A DNA stretch of 64,000 bases from Chryseobacterium candidae (GCF_004916905.1 NZ_SDLV01000008.1:1-64000), one strand, 5' to 3'. Counted from the first letter of the stretch, positions 17,743-25,776 are shown. The notes: generated by a model not told the origin, from the sequence alone. Translations and numbers: made by a program.

Positions 17743-18819
17743 TTATTTATAAGATATGGGGATAATGTTTTCTGTCTGTTGGCTGAGTGGAAGTAAAAAC
17801 TGATTTAGTAATGCTCTTCCATTGTGAATATGAACCTCGATTTCAGGTTTTCTCTCAATCTCGTATTTACTGAAGGCAGTATGTATATTCTCTTCTTCAA
17901 CTAAATATTTCGTTAATAAGAAAGAATCTTTCAGAGCAGAGGTGACTCCCTGGCTGGTAAATGGTATGAGTGGATGAGCAGCATCCCCAATGAACACAAA
18001 GTTATCTTTGTAAAAAGGGTTTAGCTTTTCCAGTTCATAAACATTCCATAAATGTACATTTTTATAGTATGATTTCTGTATGATTTCCGGGACTATAGGA
18101 TGCCAGTTTTCAAAAACTTCCAGCATATATTTCCTTAAATTTTCGGTAGAACACCCGTTAATCATGTATTTCTGGTTGTCAAACTGTGAGTACCAGAGAA
18201 CAGTATCGTCAGAAAGTTTAAGGATTCCGAAAGTCAAGCCCCCATCTTCATGATGAAACTTCATAAAATCCTTTTCAATAGAAGCTGAAATTTCTTTATT
18301 TTGAATGATATTCACTACTTCACTTTCCCTTGCCACCCTCATCGTTTCATCTTTAAAAAGATTCCTTCTGGTGCGGCTTCTGGAGCCATCAGAGATGATA
18401 GCAATATCCGCATCAATATCAGTTCCGTCAGAAAGCTTTAATTTTCCGGTGTGTTGATCATCCGGGATGATGGTTTCCTCGTAGGTTATTTTTTCATGAG
18501 AGATATTCTGGGCTAACAAATTGATTAATGAGTGCCTTGAAATCGCGAAAACATTGTCCAGTTCTTTCTCTGCCAGAATTCTCCCGGTATGAGAATATTG
18601 TGTATATTTTTTTAGAAAATTTCCGTGTTGGAGAAGATGATCAGGATTAATGATTTGATAGAGATAATCCATTCCTTCCTTCGGAATGAGAAAACCGTGA
18701 CCTGCCAGATCTTTCTTTTTTCTCCTTTCGTAAATGTGGTAGTCGATTTTGTGCTTTTCTAAGTAATTCGCCATGCTTAAGCCGGAAATACCGGCGCCCA
18801 CGACAGCAATTTTCTTCAT
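17743..18819 (-). CDS. FAD-dependent monooxygenase
   Basis: A 358-residue flavoprotein of the p-hydroxybenzoate hydroxylase fold. It has the N-terminal dinucleotide motif GAGISGLSMANYLEK (residues 8-22), a central DGSRSRTR segment in the position of the family DG motif, and the C-terminal FAD motif GDAAHPLIPFTSQG near residue 280. Members hydroxylate aromatic compounds (for example kynurenine, phenols, indoles) or inactivate drugs (TetX). The substrate is not evident. It is co-transcribed with the PatB-like enzyme, and the tryptophanase gene lies upstream on the same strand behind its own terminator, so an indole- or tryptophan-derived substrate is a possibility only. Confidence 0.85.
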   Translation of the reverse strand: MKKIAVVGAGISGLSMANYLEKHKIDYHIYERRKKKDLAGHGFLIPKEGMDYLYQIINPDHLLQHGNFLKKYTQYSHTGRILAEKELDNVFAISRHSLINLLAQNISHEKITYEETIIPDDQHTGKLKLSDGTDIDADIAIISDGSRSRTRRNLFKDETMRVARESEVVNIIQNKEISASIEKDFMKFHHEDGGLTFGILKLSDDTVLWYSQFDNQKYMINGCSTENLRKYMLEVFENWHPIVPEIIQKSYYKNVHLWNVYELEKLNPFYKDNFVFIGDAAHPLIPFTSQGVTSALKDSFLLTKYLVEEENIHTAFSKYEIERKPEIEVHIHNGRALLNQFLLPLSQQTENIIPISYK

Positions 18820-18883
18820 TTTTCGGAATAAAGTATTTTTCAGGTGGTTTTGTAAGTAATTTTTTATCTCCTTTAGATAAATA

Positions 18884-18891
18884 CAAAATTA
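18884..18891 (-). promoter_or_regulatory. -7 box of the monooxygenase operon (TAATTTTG)
   Basis: A TAnnTTTG match on the minus strand, 64 bases upstream of the FAD monooxygenase ATG, in the gap after the tryptophanase terminator. Confidence 0.45.
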
Positions 18892-19110
18892 GAATTAAAA
18901 ACCTTTACTATTTCAAAAAATGTGTCAATTTTATTTTTGTTTTATAAAAAACAGATGAAAAGCATTGGGTATCGTTTGTAATAAATTAATATGATTGATT
19001 TATTTTTATTTGTGTTATCTGATTGGTTATAAGGTGTTAATGGTGTGGTGGTGATTATAGTAAGAACCTATAAGTTTATTCTGTTTGACAAGTTTTCGAA
19101 TGTTAATGTA

Positions 19111-19137
19111 TAAAAAAACCGGAAAAAATTTCCGGTT
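19111..19137 (-). terminator. tryptophanase terminator
   Basis: On the minus strand, a nine-base-pair stem (AACCGGAAA with TTTCCGGTT) is followed by a run of seven T. It lies just after the tnaA stop codon and separates tnaA from the monooxygenase operon. Confidence 0.85.
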
Positions 19138-19143
19138 CTATCA

Positions 19144-20520
19144 TTAAGCCTTTTCAAGCTGAACAGTAAAGTGTCTTAAGATTTCCGGTTCCCAGGTGAT
19201 CTTATATCCTTTTGCTATTTCTTCACGTCTTTCATATACGTTTCTGATGGCAGCAGCAATATAATCCATATGGTTGTTGGTGTAGGTTCTTCTTGGAATA
19301 GCCAGTCTTACCAGCTCTAATTTCGGATAACGGTTTTCTCTGGTAGCAGGATCTCTGTCCGCAAGTAATGTACCGATTTCTACAGTTCTTATCCCTGCTT
19401 CCTTATAAATTTCAAGCCCTAAGGTCTGTGCCGGATATTCTTCACGGGATACATTCGGAAGGAAGTTTAAAGAATCGATGAATACAGCGTGTCCTCCGAT
19501 AGGTTTCTGAACAGGGATTCCGTATTCAATTAATTTATTACCCAGATATTCAACCTGAGAGATTCTGCTTTCAAGATAAGCGAACTCTGTAGCTTCATCC
19601 AGACCTACTGCTAATGCTGCCATATCTCTTCCTGCCATACCGCCATAGGTAATGAAACCTTCATAAATAATGGTAAAATTGGATGCTTTTCTGAAAACTT
19701 CCTCATTATTCAAAGCAATGAATCCTCCGATGTTTACTAAACCGTCTTTTTTAGAACTCATTGTCATTCCGTCTCCGTAAGAGAAAATTTCCTTACAGAT
19801 CTCCTTAATGCTTCTGTTTTCCTGTCCTGCTTCTCTTTTTTTGATGAAGTAAGCATTCTCAGCAAATCTCGCTGAATCGAAGAATACCGGGATTCCGTAT
19901 TGGTCAGAAAGAGCTTTTACAGCTTTCATGTTTTCCAGAGAAACAGGCTGTCCTCCTGAAGAGTTACACGTAATGGTAATTAAACAGAAAGGAATATTTT
20001 CTTTAGGATGGCTTTTATAAACTTCTTCCAGTTTTTCAAGGTTGATGTTTCCCTTGAAAGGATGAAGGTCATTAATATCAAAAGCTTCGTCTATCGTACA
20101 GTCGATAGCATGTGCCTTTCTGATTTCGATATGTCCTTTTGTAGTGTCAAAATGCGAGTTACCGGGAACTACATCGCCTTCTTTTACCAATACTGAGAAA
20201 AGAACGTTTTCAGCAGCTCTTCCCTGGTGAGTTGGTAATAAATATTTGAATCCTGTGATGCTTTCAACGGTTTTCTGTAATTGTTCAAAAGAACGTGATC
20301 CAGCATAGCTTTCATCTCCGGTCATCAAAGCAGACCATTGTCTATCAGACATTGCTCCCGTTCCTGAATCGGTAAGCAGGTCAATATAAACGTGTGAAGA
20401 TCTTAGGTTGAAAAGGTTATAATTAGCTTCTTTAAGCCATTGCTCTCTTTCTTCTCTGGTGGACTGATAGATTTCTTCCACCATTTTAATGCGGAAAGGT
20501 TCCGCGTACGGTAAATTCAT
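19144..20520 (-). CDS. tnaA: tryptophanase
   Basis: A 458-residue PLP enzyme that splits tryptophan into indole, pyruvate and ammonia. The fold-type I core is intact: THQGRAAENVLFS (97-109), the substrate/cofactor segment NSSGGQP (186-192), DSARFAENA (215-223), and the PLP lysine within SSKKDG (255-260). The related tyrosine phenol-lyase is less likely because the C terminus reads LRHFTVQLE, with the histidine found at this place in tryptophanases, where phenol-lyases have phenylalanine. No TnaC-like leader is visible in the 93 bases before it, so classical tryptophan-induced antitermination is not supported. It has its own terminator. Confidence 0.92.
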   Translation of the reverse strand: MNLPYAEPFRIKMVEEIYQSTREEREQWLKEANYNLFNLRSSHVYIDLLTDSGTGAMSDRQWSALMTGDESYAGSRSFEQLQKTVESITGFKYLLPTHQGRAAENVLFSVLVKEGDVVPGNSHFDTTKGHIEIRKAHAIDCTIDEAFDINDLHPFKGNINLEKLEEVYKSHPKENIPFCLITITCNSSGGQPVSLENMKAVKALSDQYGIPVFFDSARFAENAYFIKKREAGQENRSIKEICKEIFSYGDGMTMSSKKDGLVNIGGFIALNNEEVFRKASNFTIIYEGFITYGGMAGRDMAALAVGLDEATEFAYLESRISQVEYLGNKLIEYGIPVQKPIGGHAVFIDSLNFLPNVSREEYPAQTLGLEIYKEAGIRTVEIGTLLADRDPATRENRYPKLELVRLAIPRRTYTNNHMDYIAAAIRNVYERREEIAKGYKITWEPEILRHFTVQLEKA

Positions 20521-20613
20521 GAGTTAAATTATGTTTTAAATTGTTTGTAAAGAAAATGTGCTTGAAAGTAATTTTTCAAAATTCATCAATGTATAGATAA
20601 GTCGGAAAAGAGA

Positions 20614-21231
20614 TTATTCCGGAGCCTTAAATATATTTTCATCAGAATGGAATCCGGCTACACCGCCGCTCACCGCGAACTTCATGGCAGAAGCTGCTGT
20701 CATTCCCACTACAGGTTTGATGTTTTTTTCTTCAGTAACAATTACCCAACCCGAGATGGCGTACGAGTGGGGAAGATATACCGCAACGTAATTATGCTTG
20801 TCAACGTCTGACATTTCTTTTTGAGTTAAAAAACCGATTCTCCAGATTTCCGGATTTTCATTGGTCTTTACCCATACAGGATCGTTGAATTTTTTCTTGT
20901 CGCCTACAAATGAGGACATTACGTCTTTCGTAGGAGTGTAAATATGTTTTACTCCCGGAGTTTTCTCCAGTAAGCTGTCCATTGTGTCAAAAAAGAATCT
21001 TCCGACCACGAATTTATTTCCTAAATATCCTAAAATAGCTGTAAACAGTATGGTTGATACAAATACAAGCCCCGGAATCTGCTTGGCAAGGGAAGGAACA
21101 AGGTTGTCAATCGCACTTACAATATACCAGATCACAAAAATGGTAAGCCCGATAGGGCCAATGATAACCAACCCCTGGAAGAAATTCTTCAGGAACAGAT
21201 TGGCGATATTTTCAAAGCTTGGCTTCTTCAA
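20614..21231 (-). CDS. DUF502 family membrane protein
   Basis: A 205-residue protein with two N-terminal transmembrane helices (about 17-40 and 52-75) and a soluble domain (80-205) containing GRFFFDTMDSLLEKTPGVKHIYTPTKDV, the hallmark of DUF502. The role is unknown; plant homologues are called LIKE-COV. The start codon appears to be TTG at 21231, since there is no in-frame ATG nearby and the downstream residues fit the family N terminus. It follows miaE by 23 bases on the same strand and is likely co-transcribed. Confidence 0.85.
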   Translation of the reverse strand: MKKPSFENIANLFLKNFFQGLVIIGPIGLTIFVIWYIVSAIDNLVPSLAKQIPGLVFVSTILFTAILGYLGNKFVVGRFFFDTMDSLLEKTPGVKHIYTPTKDVMSSFVGDKKKFNDPVWVKTNENPEIWRIGFLTQKEMSDVDKHNYVAVYLPHSYAISGWVIVTEEKNIKPVVGMTAASAMKFAVSGGVAGFHSDENIFKAPE

Positions 21232-21254
21232 GGGATATTCTTTACTGTTTTATT

Positions 21255-21833
21255 TTAACCGTGGATGGTTTCTTTATTTCCGTAGGACTTAATAATGCCG
21301 GCTTCATATTCCAGCCATTCTTCCCAGCGTTTGTTTACTTTTTCAGGGTCTCCGAGTTGTCTTGCAAACCCGATGAAAGTAGTGTAATGATTGGCTTCAG
21401 AAATCATCAGTTCTTTATAGAAAACCTTCAGTTCTTCGTCTTTGATATTTTCGGTAAGAACCTTGAATCTTTCACAGCTTCTGGCTTCAATCATAGCAGC
21501 AAAAAGCATTTTGTCTACGATGAGGTCTTCTCTGCTTCCCTGAATGATAAATTTTGCCAGTTCATTCACGTAATCATCTTTTCTTGCTCTTCCGAAAGTA
21601 AAGCCTCTTTTTTTGATGATCTCATGTACCTGGTTGAAATGATCCAGTTCTTCCTGTGCAATGGCAAGAAGCTCAGTTACAATTTCGGGATATTCAGGAA
21701 GCATCGTGATCAGGCCTATGGCATTGGTTGCTGCTTTTTGTTCGCACCAGGCATGATCTGTTAAAATTTCTCCAATGTTTCCTTCTGCAATATTTGCCCA
21801 CCTTGGGTCGGTAGGTAGTTTCAACTTAAACAT
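21255..21833 (-). CDS. miaE: tRNA-(ms2io6A37) hydroxylase
   Basis: A 192-residue di-iron protein of the MiaE family, which hydroxylates the isopentenyl group of 2-methylthio-N6-isopentenyladenosine at tRNA position 37. Ferritin-like helices carry the iron ligand motifs EELDHFNQVHE (about 77-87), EARSCERF and EANHYTTFIGFA. It acts after MiaB, whose gene is at 48.9 kb in this window, so the complete late part of this tRNA modification is represented. Length is typical for the flavobacterial form. Confidence 0.9.
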   Translation of the reverse strand: MFKLKLPTDPRWANIAEGNIGEILTDHAWCEQKAATNAIGLITMLPEYPEIVTELLAIAQEELDHFNQVHEIIKKRGFTFGRARKDDYVNELAKFIIQGSREDLIVDKMLFAAMIEARSCERFKVLTENIKDEELKVFYKELMISEANHYTTFIGFARQLGDPEKVNKRWEEWLEYEAGIIKSYGNKETIHG

Positions 21834-21907
21834 GTTGTAAAATTTTTGTAAATTTAAACAAATTGAAGTAAGAAATGTGACTTTATTTCAATTTGATCAT
21901 TAAAGTC

Positions 21908-22996
21908 TTAAGCTGCGGTCTTTCTTCTTAAGAATTCCAGAATATTCCAGCCCCATGTATCCATTTTTTTCAGTCCTGCCGAAATGAGGAAGGCTAAAAT
22001 GATATTAATTCCATAAATAATGAGCATTAAAAGCCACCATGGAATATTTTCTTTTAACGGAACCACCAGGAAATAAACTAACGAAGAACTTATTCCCTGT
22101 GCAAAATAGAAGAAGATGGCATTCTTTCCGATATAGGTGATGAAGTTTTCTTTTGTGATTTTCAGTCGGTTATAAAGTGCAAATAAGGTTACCAGAGAGA
22201 ATAATGCCCAGATGATATAAGGGATTTTCGGCGGGAATTTATTTTTATTAATTTTATAAAAAATATCGGTCCCATAATACCAGAACAGCCATACTATGGC
22301 TGCTCCTACAATTGCATACAATACAGGAATTACTTTTGCAGGAATTTTTTTTCCCTGCATTTTATGCCCCGTTAAAAAAACAGCAAGGTAGAAAGCAACA
22401 TAACCCACTTGTCCTGTCGGATAATATCCCGGGAAGATATTGAATAATAAGGTTAAGGTAATACACAGCCCGATAAACCAATTGACATGTTTCGGGAAGA
22501 ACCTTAAAATAAGTACTCCCAAAACGGTAAGTACATAATATACTTTAAGATACCAGAAGCTTCCCATTACCACCGGAAAAGTATCAGCGTTAGTATACTG
22601 ATGGAGATACCAGTTTCCAAGATTTTCCCATTGAGGATGTGCTGAAATGCCGGTTGTGGCGTATTTTGATCCAAATGTGGAATAAAAATTCTGCAGCCAT
22701 TCCATCGAAAAGAAACTCAGTCCGAAAACTTTAAAGAAGTAATCTGAAAAGAACAGGAAGGTTACAAAAATCATATAGGTAATCTGGAGCTTCAGAAGCC
22801 GGTACAAAGTTTTTTCAATATTGGCTCCTGAAGTGATGCCGCTTAGTGCATAAAAAAGAGCCACATCAAAAACCAGCGAAAAGACTCTTACTTCTGCGGG
22901 AATATAAAATTGTCCGGACCAGAAAGCGGTATGGATAAAAATGATGGAAAGTGTTGCCAGTCCTTTGGCGAAATCAATATATAGATCTCTGTTCAT
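21908..22996 (-). CDS. acyltransferase-3-like integral membrane protein
   Basis: A 362-residue inner-membrane protein with about ten transmembrane helices. The beginning, with DFAKGLATLSIIFIHTAFWSG, has the conserved histidine on the first helix and the overall layout of the acyltransferase-3 (OafB/NodX) superfamily, which O-acylates surface glycans. The arginine-containing motif that normally follows the first helix is not obvious, so it may be a divergent DUF5009/DUF1624-like member. No glycan synthesis genes are adjacent. It is monocistronic or loosely followed by miaE (74 bases). Confidence 0.72.
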   Translation of the reverse strand: MNRDLYIDFAKGLATLSIIFIHTAFWSGQFYIPAEVRVFSLVFDVALFYALSGITSGANIEKTLYRLLKLQITYMIFVTFLFFSDYFFKVFGLSFFSMEWLQNFYSTFGSKYATTGISAHPQWENLGNWYLHQYTNADTFPVVMGSFWYLKVYYVLTVLGVLILRFFPKHVNWFIGLCITLTLLFNIFPGYYPTGQVGYVAFYLAVFLTGHKMQGKKIPAKVIPVLYAIVGAAIVWLFWYYGTDIFYKINKNKFPPKIPYIIWALFSLVTLFALYNRLKITKENFITYIGKNAIFFYFAQGISSSLVYFLVVPLKENIPWWLLMLIIYGINIILAFLISAGLKKMDTWGWNILEFLRRKTAA

Positions 22997-23142
22997 TATA
23001 GATGGGTTGGAAGTTCTTTTTATTATTTTTCAAAAATACAAACAAATTGATTTGTTTGAGTATAAAAAGCTTTGAAAGCAAAAAGGGGCGGAACATACTG
23101 TCCGCCTCCTTTCTTAAATATGCTAAAAATGAATGTTCTTGT

Positions 23143-24030
23143 TTATTGAAGATGTTTAAATTCTTCCGCAGAAATTTCTCCTGTCTGAATTTTTTTCAGC
23201 TCATCTATATATTGGCTCATGTAGGCATCAATTTCAGGATTTACGGTATTCTTAGCCATCTTGTAAGTGCCATTTAATACTCCCTGATAGTAATAGAAGA
23301 AGTTGTAATCGAAATTCGAAGCATTAAGGTTATACTGGCCTAAAAGGAATCCTAAACGAACTGCAGATCTTCTTTGTGCAGGTGTTCCGTGATGGTTGAC
23401 ATTGGTTGTCTGATAATCACCGATACTTTGAGCAAATTCATAGGCTGCTGCAATTTCCGGGAAGCTGGTTTTATTGTACCCGTTAGGTCTTCTCAGATAA
23501 TATCCTGCAAAACCATCTGCTTCAAGCTCATTCGGTCTGTACGTTGATTCTGATACAGATGGAAGGTTGAAGATGTATTGTAACTGATGGCCGTATTCAT
23601 GTGCAAGGATCATTGCGTTTACAATGTCGCCACCTTTTGATTTTGCATCATAATAGATAGCATAGCCATAATAGATCTTTCCTGTAGAATAAGAAATGGC
23701 ATTGTACGTTGAATTGAAATTGGATGGATCATTCACAAAACGTAGGGTAGGGTTGCTTCTTCCCCACATGCTTGCAATTTTAGTCATTTGACCGTTCATA
23801 AAATTGGTGTCTGTGGAGTTTTGAAGTCCGGTCAGTAAAACTGAATTGGAGCTCCAGTTGTTGTCTACATAAGAGCAGCCTTTTTCAGTAGATCCCGGTT
23901 GGTCGGGTTTTGCAGTCAGTACCTCTTGTTCGGGTTGAACATTGTTGTCCATTTGGTCATCACGGCATGCTGTTAAAGAAGTAACAGCAATGGCACCTGC
24001 TAGTAAGCAGAGATTAAAGTTTCTTTTCAT
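23143..24030 (-). CDS. zincin-type metallopeptidase lipoprotein
   Basis: A 295-residue exported lipoprotein with the lipobox LTAC (Cys22). The catalytic motif HEYGHQ lies at residues 144-149 and is followed about 25 residues later by ELEADGFAGYY, supplying the third zinc ligand, as in the putative neutral zinc metallopeptidase family (ypfJ-like). The AQSIGDYQTTNVNHHGTPAQRRSAVRLGF segment is also typical. I chose the ATG at 24030 because it starts the signal peptide; an ATG four codons upstream is possible. Substrate and role are unknown. Confidence 0.85.
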   Translation of the reverse strand: MKRNFNLCLLAGAIAVTSLTACRDDQMDNNVQPEQEVLTAKPDQPGSTEKGCSYVDNNWSSNSVLLTGLQNSTDTNFMNGQMTKIASMWGRSNPTLRFVNDPSNFNSTYNAISYSTGKIYYGYAIYYDAKSKGGDIVNAMILAHEYGHQLQYIFNLPSVSESTYRPNELEADGFAGYYLRRPNGYNKTSFPEIAAAYEFAQSIGDYQTTNVNHHGTPAQRRSAVRLGFLLGQYNLNASNFDYNFFYYYQGVLNGTYKMAKNTVNPEIDAYMSQYIDELKKIQTGEISAEEFKHLQ

Positions 24031-24176
24031 ATTTAATATCAATTTGGTATAACGAAGTTATGAAATTATCTCTTAAGTGTGAGTACATTATTGGAAAAAA
24101 TTATTCAAAACATAGTGAACAGAATTTTATTAAAAAAAACATTGCTTTGATTGTAAGCTATTTAGAAATTTATATG

Positions 24177-24184
24177 TATATTTG
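24177..24184 (+). promoter_or_regulatory. rplU -7 box (TATATTTG)
   Basis: A perfect TAnnTTTG box 30 bases before the rplU ATG. A TTG at 24151-24153 is a possible -33 element, though the spacing (23 bases) is longer than usual. Confidence 0.6.
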
Positions 24185-24214
24185 CACCTCGAAATAACTA
24201 AAAATTTATAAACA

Positions 24215-24793
24215 ATGTTTGCAATTGTAGAAATAGCAGGGCTTCAATACAAAGTTGAGCAAGACCAGAAGTTGTTTGTAAACCGTTTAAAAGGAGATAA
24301 AGGAGGAAAAGTTTCTTTCGATAAAGTTCTTCTTACTGTAAACGGTGCAATCACTGTAGGCGCCCCAGCTGTAAACGGAATCACTGTAGAAGCAGAGATC
24401 CTTGACCACGTTAAAGCTGATAAAGTAATCGTTTTCAAAAAGAAAAGAAGAAAAGGTTACAAAGTGAAAAACGGTCACAGACAATCTTTAACTCAAATCG
24501 TAATCACTGGGATTACAGGTTTTGAAGGAGGAGCTAAAAAAGCTGCTGCTAAAAAAGAAACTGTGAAAGGTGAAGTTCTTTCAGACAACGCAACTGTTAA
24601 CTTTGGTGAAGATCATGAATTGAACTATCACTTAAAGAAAAACAATTTGTCTCAGTCTAAAGAGAACAGAGAAACTTTAATTACTTTAGGTAAAGCAGTT
24701 AAAGTGGAATTAGAAAAGAATATTCTTACTCATGAAGAAGTAGATGCTGCTATCATTAAGAATATCGATCAATTTAAAGCACTTAATAAATAA
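24215..24793 (+). CDS. rplU: ribosomal protein L21 with C-terminal extension
   Basis: The first 103 or so residues are an ordinary bL21, a 23S rRNA-binding large-subunit protein, starting MFAIVEIAGLQYKVEQDQK and including KKRRKGYKVKNGHRQ and the ITGI end of the domain. The chain continues to 192 residues with a low-complexity lysine/alanine linker (AKKAAAKKE) and a second, acidic-basic helical segment ending ALNK. Standard L21 is about 103 residues; extensions of this sort occur in Bacteroidota. The added domain has no function I can name. It is followed by rpmA after 12 bases, the universal rplU-rpmA order. Confidence 0.95.
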   Translation: MFAIVEIAGLQYKVEQDQKLFVNRLKGDKGGKVSFDKVLLTVNGAITVGAPAVNGITVEAEILDHVKADKVIVFKKKRRKGYKVKNGHRQSLTQIVITGITGFEGGAKKAAAKKETVKGEVLSDNATVNFGEDHELNYHLKKNNLSQSKENRETLITLGKAVKVELEKNILTHEEVDAAIIKNIDQFKALNK

Positions 24794-24805
24794 TCCAGTA
24801 ATAAA

Positions 24806-25063
24806 ATGGCACACAAGAAAGGAGTCGGTAGTTCCAAGAACGGTAGAGAGTCTCACTCTAAAAGATTAGGTGTGAAGATTTTCGGAGGACAAGAAGCTAT
24901 TGCCGGAAATATTATTGTTAGACAAAGAGGTACTCAGCACCACCCAGGTGATAACGTGGGAATCGGTAAAGATCACACTTTGTTTGCATTAGTAGATGGT
25001 AAAGTAGTTTTCAGAAAGAAAGCAAACAACAGATCTTTCGTATCTGTAGAGCCAAACGCATAA
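24806..25063 (+). CDS. rpmA: ribosomal protein L27
   Basis: An 85-residue bL27 of normal length. The N terminus [23 protein letters not shown] reaches the peptidyl transferase centre, and [23 protein letters not shown] is the conserved core. There is no N-terminal extension of the kind removed in Firmicutes. It is the second gene of the rplU-rpmA operon and ends in an intrinsic terminator. Confidence 0.98.
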   Translation: MAHKKGVGSSKNGRESHSKRLGVKIFGGQEAIAGNIIVRQRGTQHHPGDNVGIGKDHTLFALVDGKVVFRKKANNRSFVSVEPNA

Positions 25064-25087
25064 TTTAGGCGTTTTTATAAAAATTAA

Positions 25088-25117
25088 AACCTCAGTTTTT
25101 ACTGAGGTTTTTTTATT
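25088..25117 (+). terminator. rplU-rpmA terminator
   Basis: A stem of AACCTCAG with CTGAGGTT and a short loop, followed by a T run, 25 bases after the rpmA stop codon. Confidence 0.9.
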
Positions 25118-25145
25118 TACCGGTTTTCATACTATTCTTTTATTC

Positions 25146-25164
25146 GTGAAATATTTTATATTTG
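25146..25164 (+). promoter_or_regulatory. promoter block of tandem peptide 1
   Basis: GTGAAATATT (25146-25155) next to the -7 box TATATTTG (25157-25164). The same two elements in the same order precede tandem peptide 2. The -7 box ends 22 bases before the 5' UTR element in both copies. Confidence 0.6.
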
Positions 25165-25186
25165 CCAACTGGCCAGCTTTGAGTCA

Positions 25187-25218
25187 ATTGCGAAAGCCGA
25201 AAAGCATAAAGAGTAGGC
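25187..25218 (+). promoter_or_regulatory. 5' UTR element, copy 1
   Basis: A 32-base element identical at 28 positions to copy 2 (25559-25590). It has ATTGCG, then AAGCCG, AAAGCA and GAGTAGGC. GCC (25195-25197) can pair with the terminal GGC (25216-25218). It ends 21 bases before the ATG. Its position downstream of the -7 box places it in the transcript, so it could be an RNA structure or a translational control site. Confidence 0.65.
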
Positions 25219-25239
25219 AAATATTAAAACAAAATATCT

Positions 25240-25407
25240 ATGAAAAATGTAAGAAAATTGAGCAGAAAGAGTCTAAAAGAGGTAACAGGAGGTGTAGCAT
25301 CAGAATGTCCTTCTATGTTCCAGTCTTGTGATGAATGGTGCAGATGGTCTCCATGGCAGAAATCACACTGTATGCTTTCTCAGCCATGCATAGATTGCTT
25401 TGAATAA
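25240..25407 (+). CDS. double-glycine leader peptide, six-Cys core, tandem copy 1 (55 aa)
   Basis: A secreted-peptide candidate. Leader MKNVRKLSRKSLKEVTGG (1-18) is followed by a 37-residue core with cysteines at 23, 30, 34, 44, 50 and 53. The next gene (25612) encodes a paralogue with the same order of cysteines and shared landmarks CP, SC..WC, C.L and C.CF (x, one extra residue here before the last Cys). The pair also shares promoter and 5' UTR sequences, so they arose by duplication of the whole unit. Expected fate: cleavage after GG and export, with up to three disulfides. No exporter or modification gene lies nearby. Function is unknown; bacteriocin-like or signalling roles are both possible. 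Confidence 0.82.
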   Translation: MKNVRKLSRKSLKEVTGGVASECPSMFQSCDEWCRWSPWQKSHCMLSQPCIDCFE

Positions 25408-25452
25408 GATAGTGCAGCTATAGATTGTATTATTCTTTAAGATACAAAACAG

Positions 25453-25483
25453 AGCTGAACACTATTAAAGGTTCAGCTTTTTT
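25453..25483 (+). terminator. terminator of tandem peptide 1
   Basis: A perfect eight-base-pair stem (AGCTGAAC with GTTCAGCT) followed by a T run. Each tandem peptide is therefore its own transcription unit. Confidence 0.85.
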
Positions 25484-25516
25484 AAATATTAAAAAATTAA
25501 ATAATATCTCATTGCT

Positions 25517-25536
25517 GTGAAATATTGATATATTTG
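25517..25536 (+). promoter_or_regulatory. promoter block of tandem peptide 2
   Basis: GTGAAATATT (25517-25526) and the -7 box TATATTTG (25529-25536), matching the block before tandem peptide 1. Confidence 0.6.
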
Positions 25537-25558
25537 TCAGTAATCAAATAAATAAATC

Positions 25559-25590
25559 ATTGCGGAAGCCGTAAAGCAAAGAGAGTAGGC
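25559..25590 (+). promoter_or_regulatory. 5' UTR element, copy 2
   Basis: A 32-base element beginning 22 bases after the -7 box and ending 21 bases before the ATG, the same spacings as copy 1. It differs from copy 1 at four positions, none of them in the GCC or GGC ends. Confidence 0.65.
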
Positions 25591-25611
25591 CACACATAAA
25601 ACTAAACAATC

Positions 25612-25776
25612 ATGAAAAATTTAAGAAAATTAACAAAAGCCAGCCTGAGAAGTATTAACGGAGGAGAAGTATGGTGTCCGGCGAAACCAATTACATCATG
25701 TAGTGTATGGTGCGGATTGACAAAGGAGCAGAAAATGCGTTGTCTTCTTGATGTAGAAGGCTGTGAGTGCTTTTGA
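25612..25776 (+). CDS. double-glycine leader peptide, six-Cys core, tandem copy 2 (54 aa)
   Basis: Paralogue of the 25240 peptide. The leader is MKNLRKLTKASLRSINGG (1-18). The 36-residue core has cysteines at 22, 30, 34, 44, 51 and 53, so C-x3-C and C-x9-C spacings (30-34-44) are identical in the two copies while the sequence between them has diverged strongly. That pattern indicates selection on the cysteine framework. The same promoter block and 5' UTR element precede it, and a long perfect hairpin follows. Function unknown, as for copy 1. Confidence 0.82.
   Translation: MKNLRKLTKASLRSINGGEVWCPAKPITSCSVWCGLTKEQKMRCLLDVEGCECF

Larger units (their letters stand above)
18820..19143. other. 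324-base intergenic region
   Basis: This gap holds the presumed monooxygenase promoter on its left and the tryptophanase terminator on its right. The middle part (about 18900-19105) is AT-rich and I see no gene or further structure in it. Confidence 0.55.

Noticed and set aside
20521..20613. TnaC-type leader before tryptophanase
   Set aside because: No small frame with a tryptophan codon is present in the 93 bases between DUF502 and tnaA.
25146..25331. 61-residue open frame over the first tandem peptide
   Set aside because: It uses a different frame, begins inside the promoter block and lacks the leader pattern.
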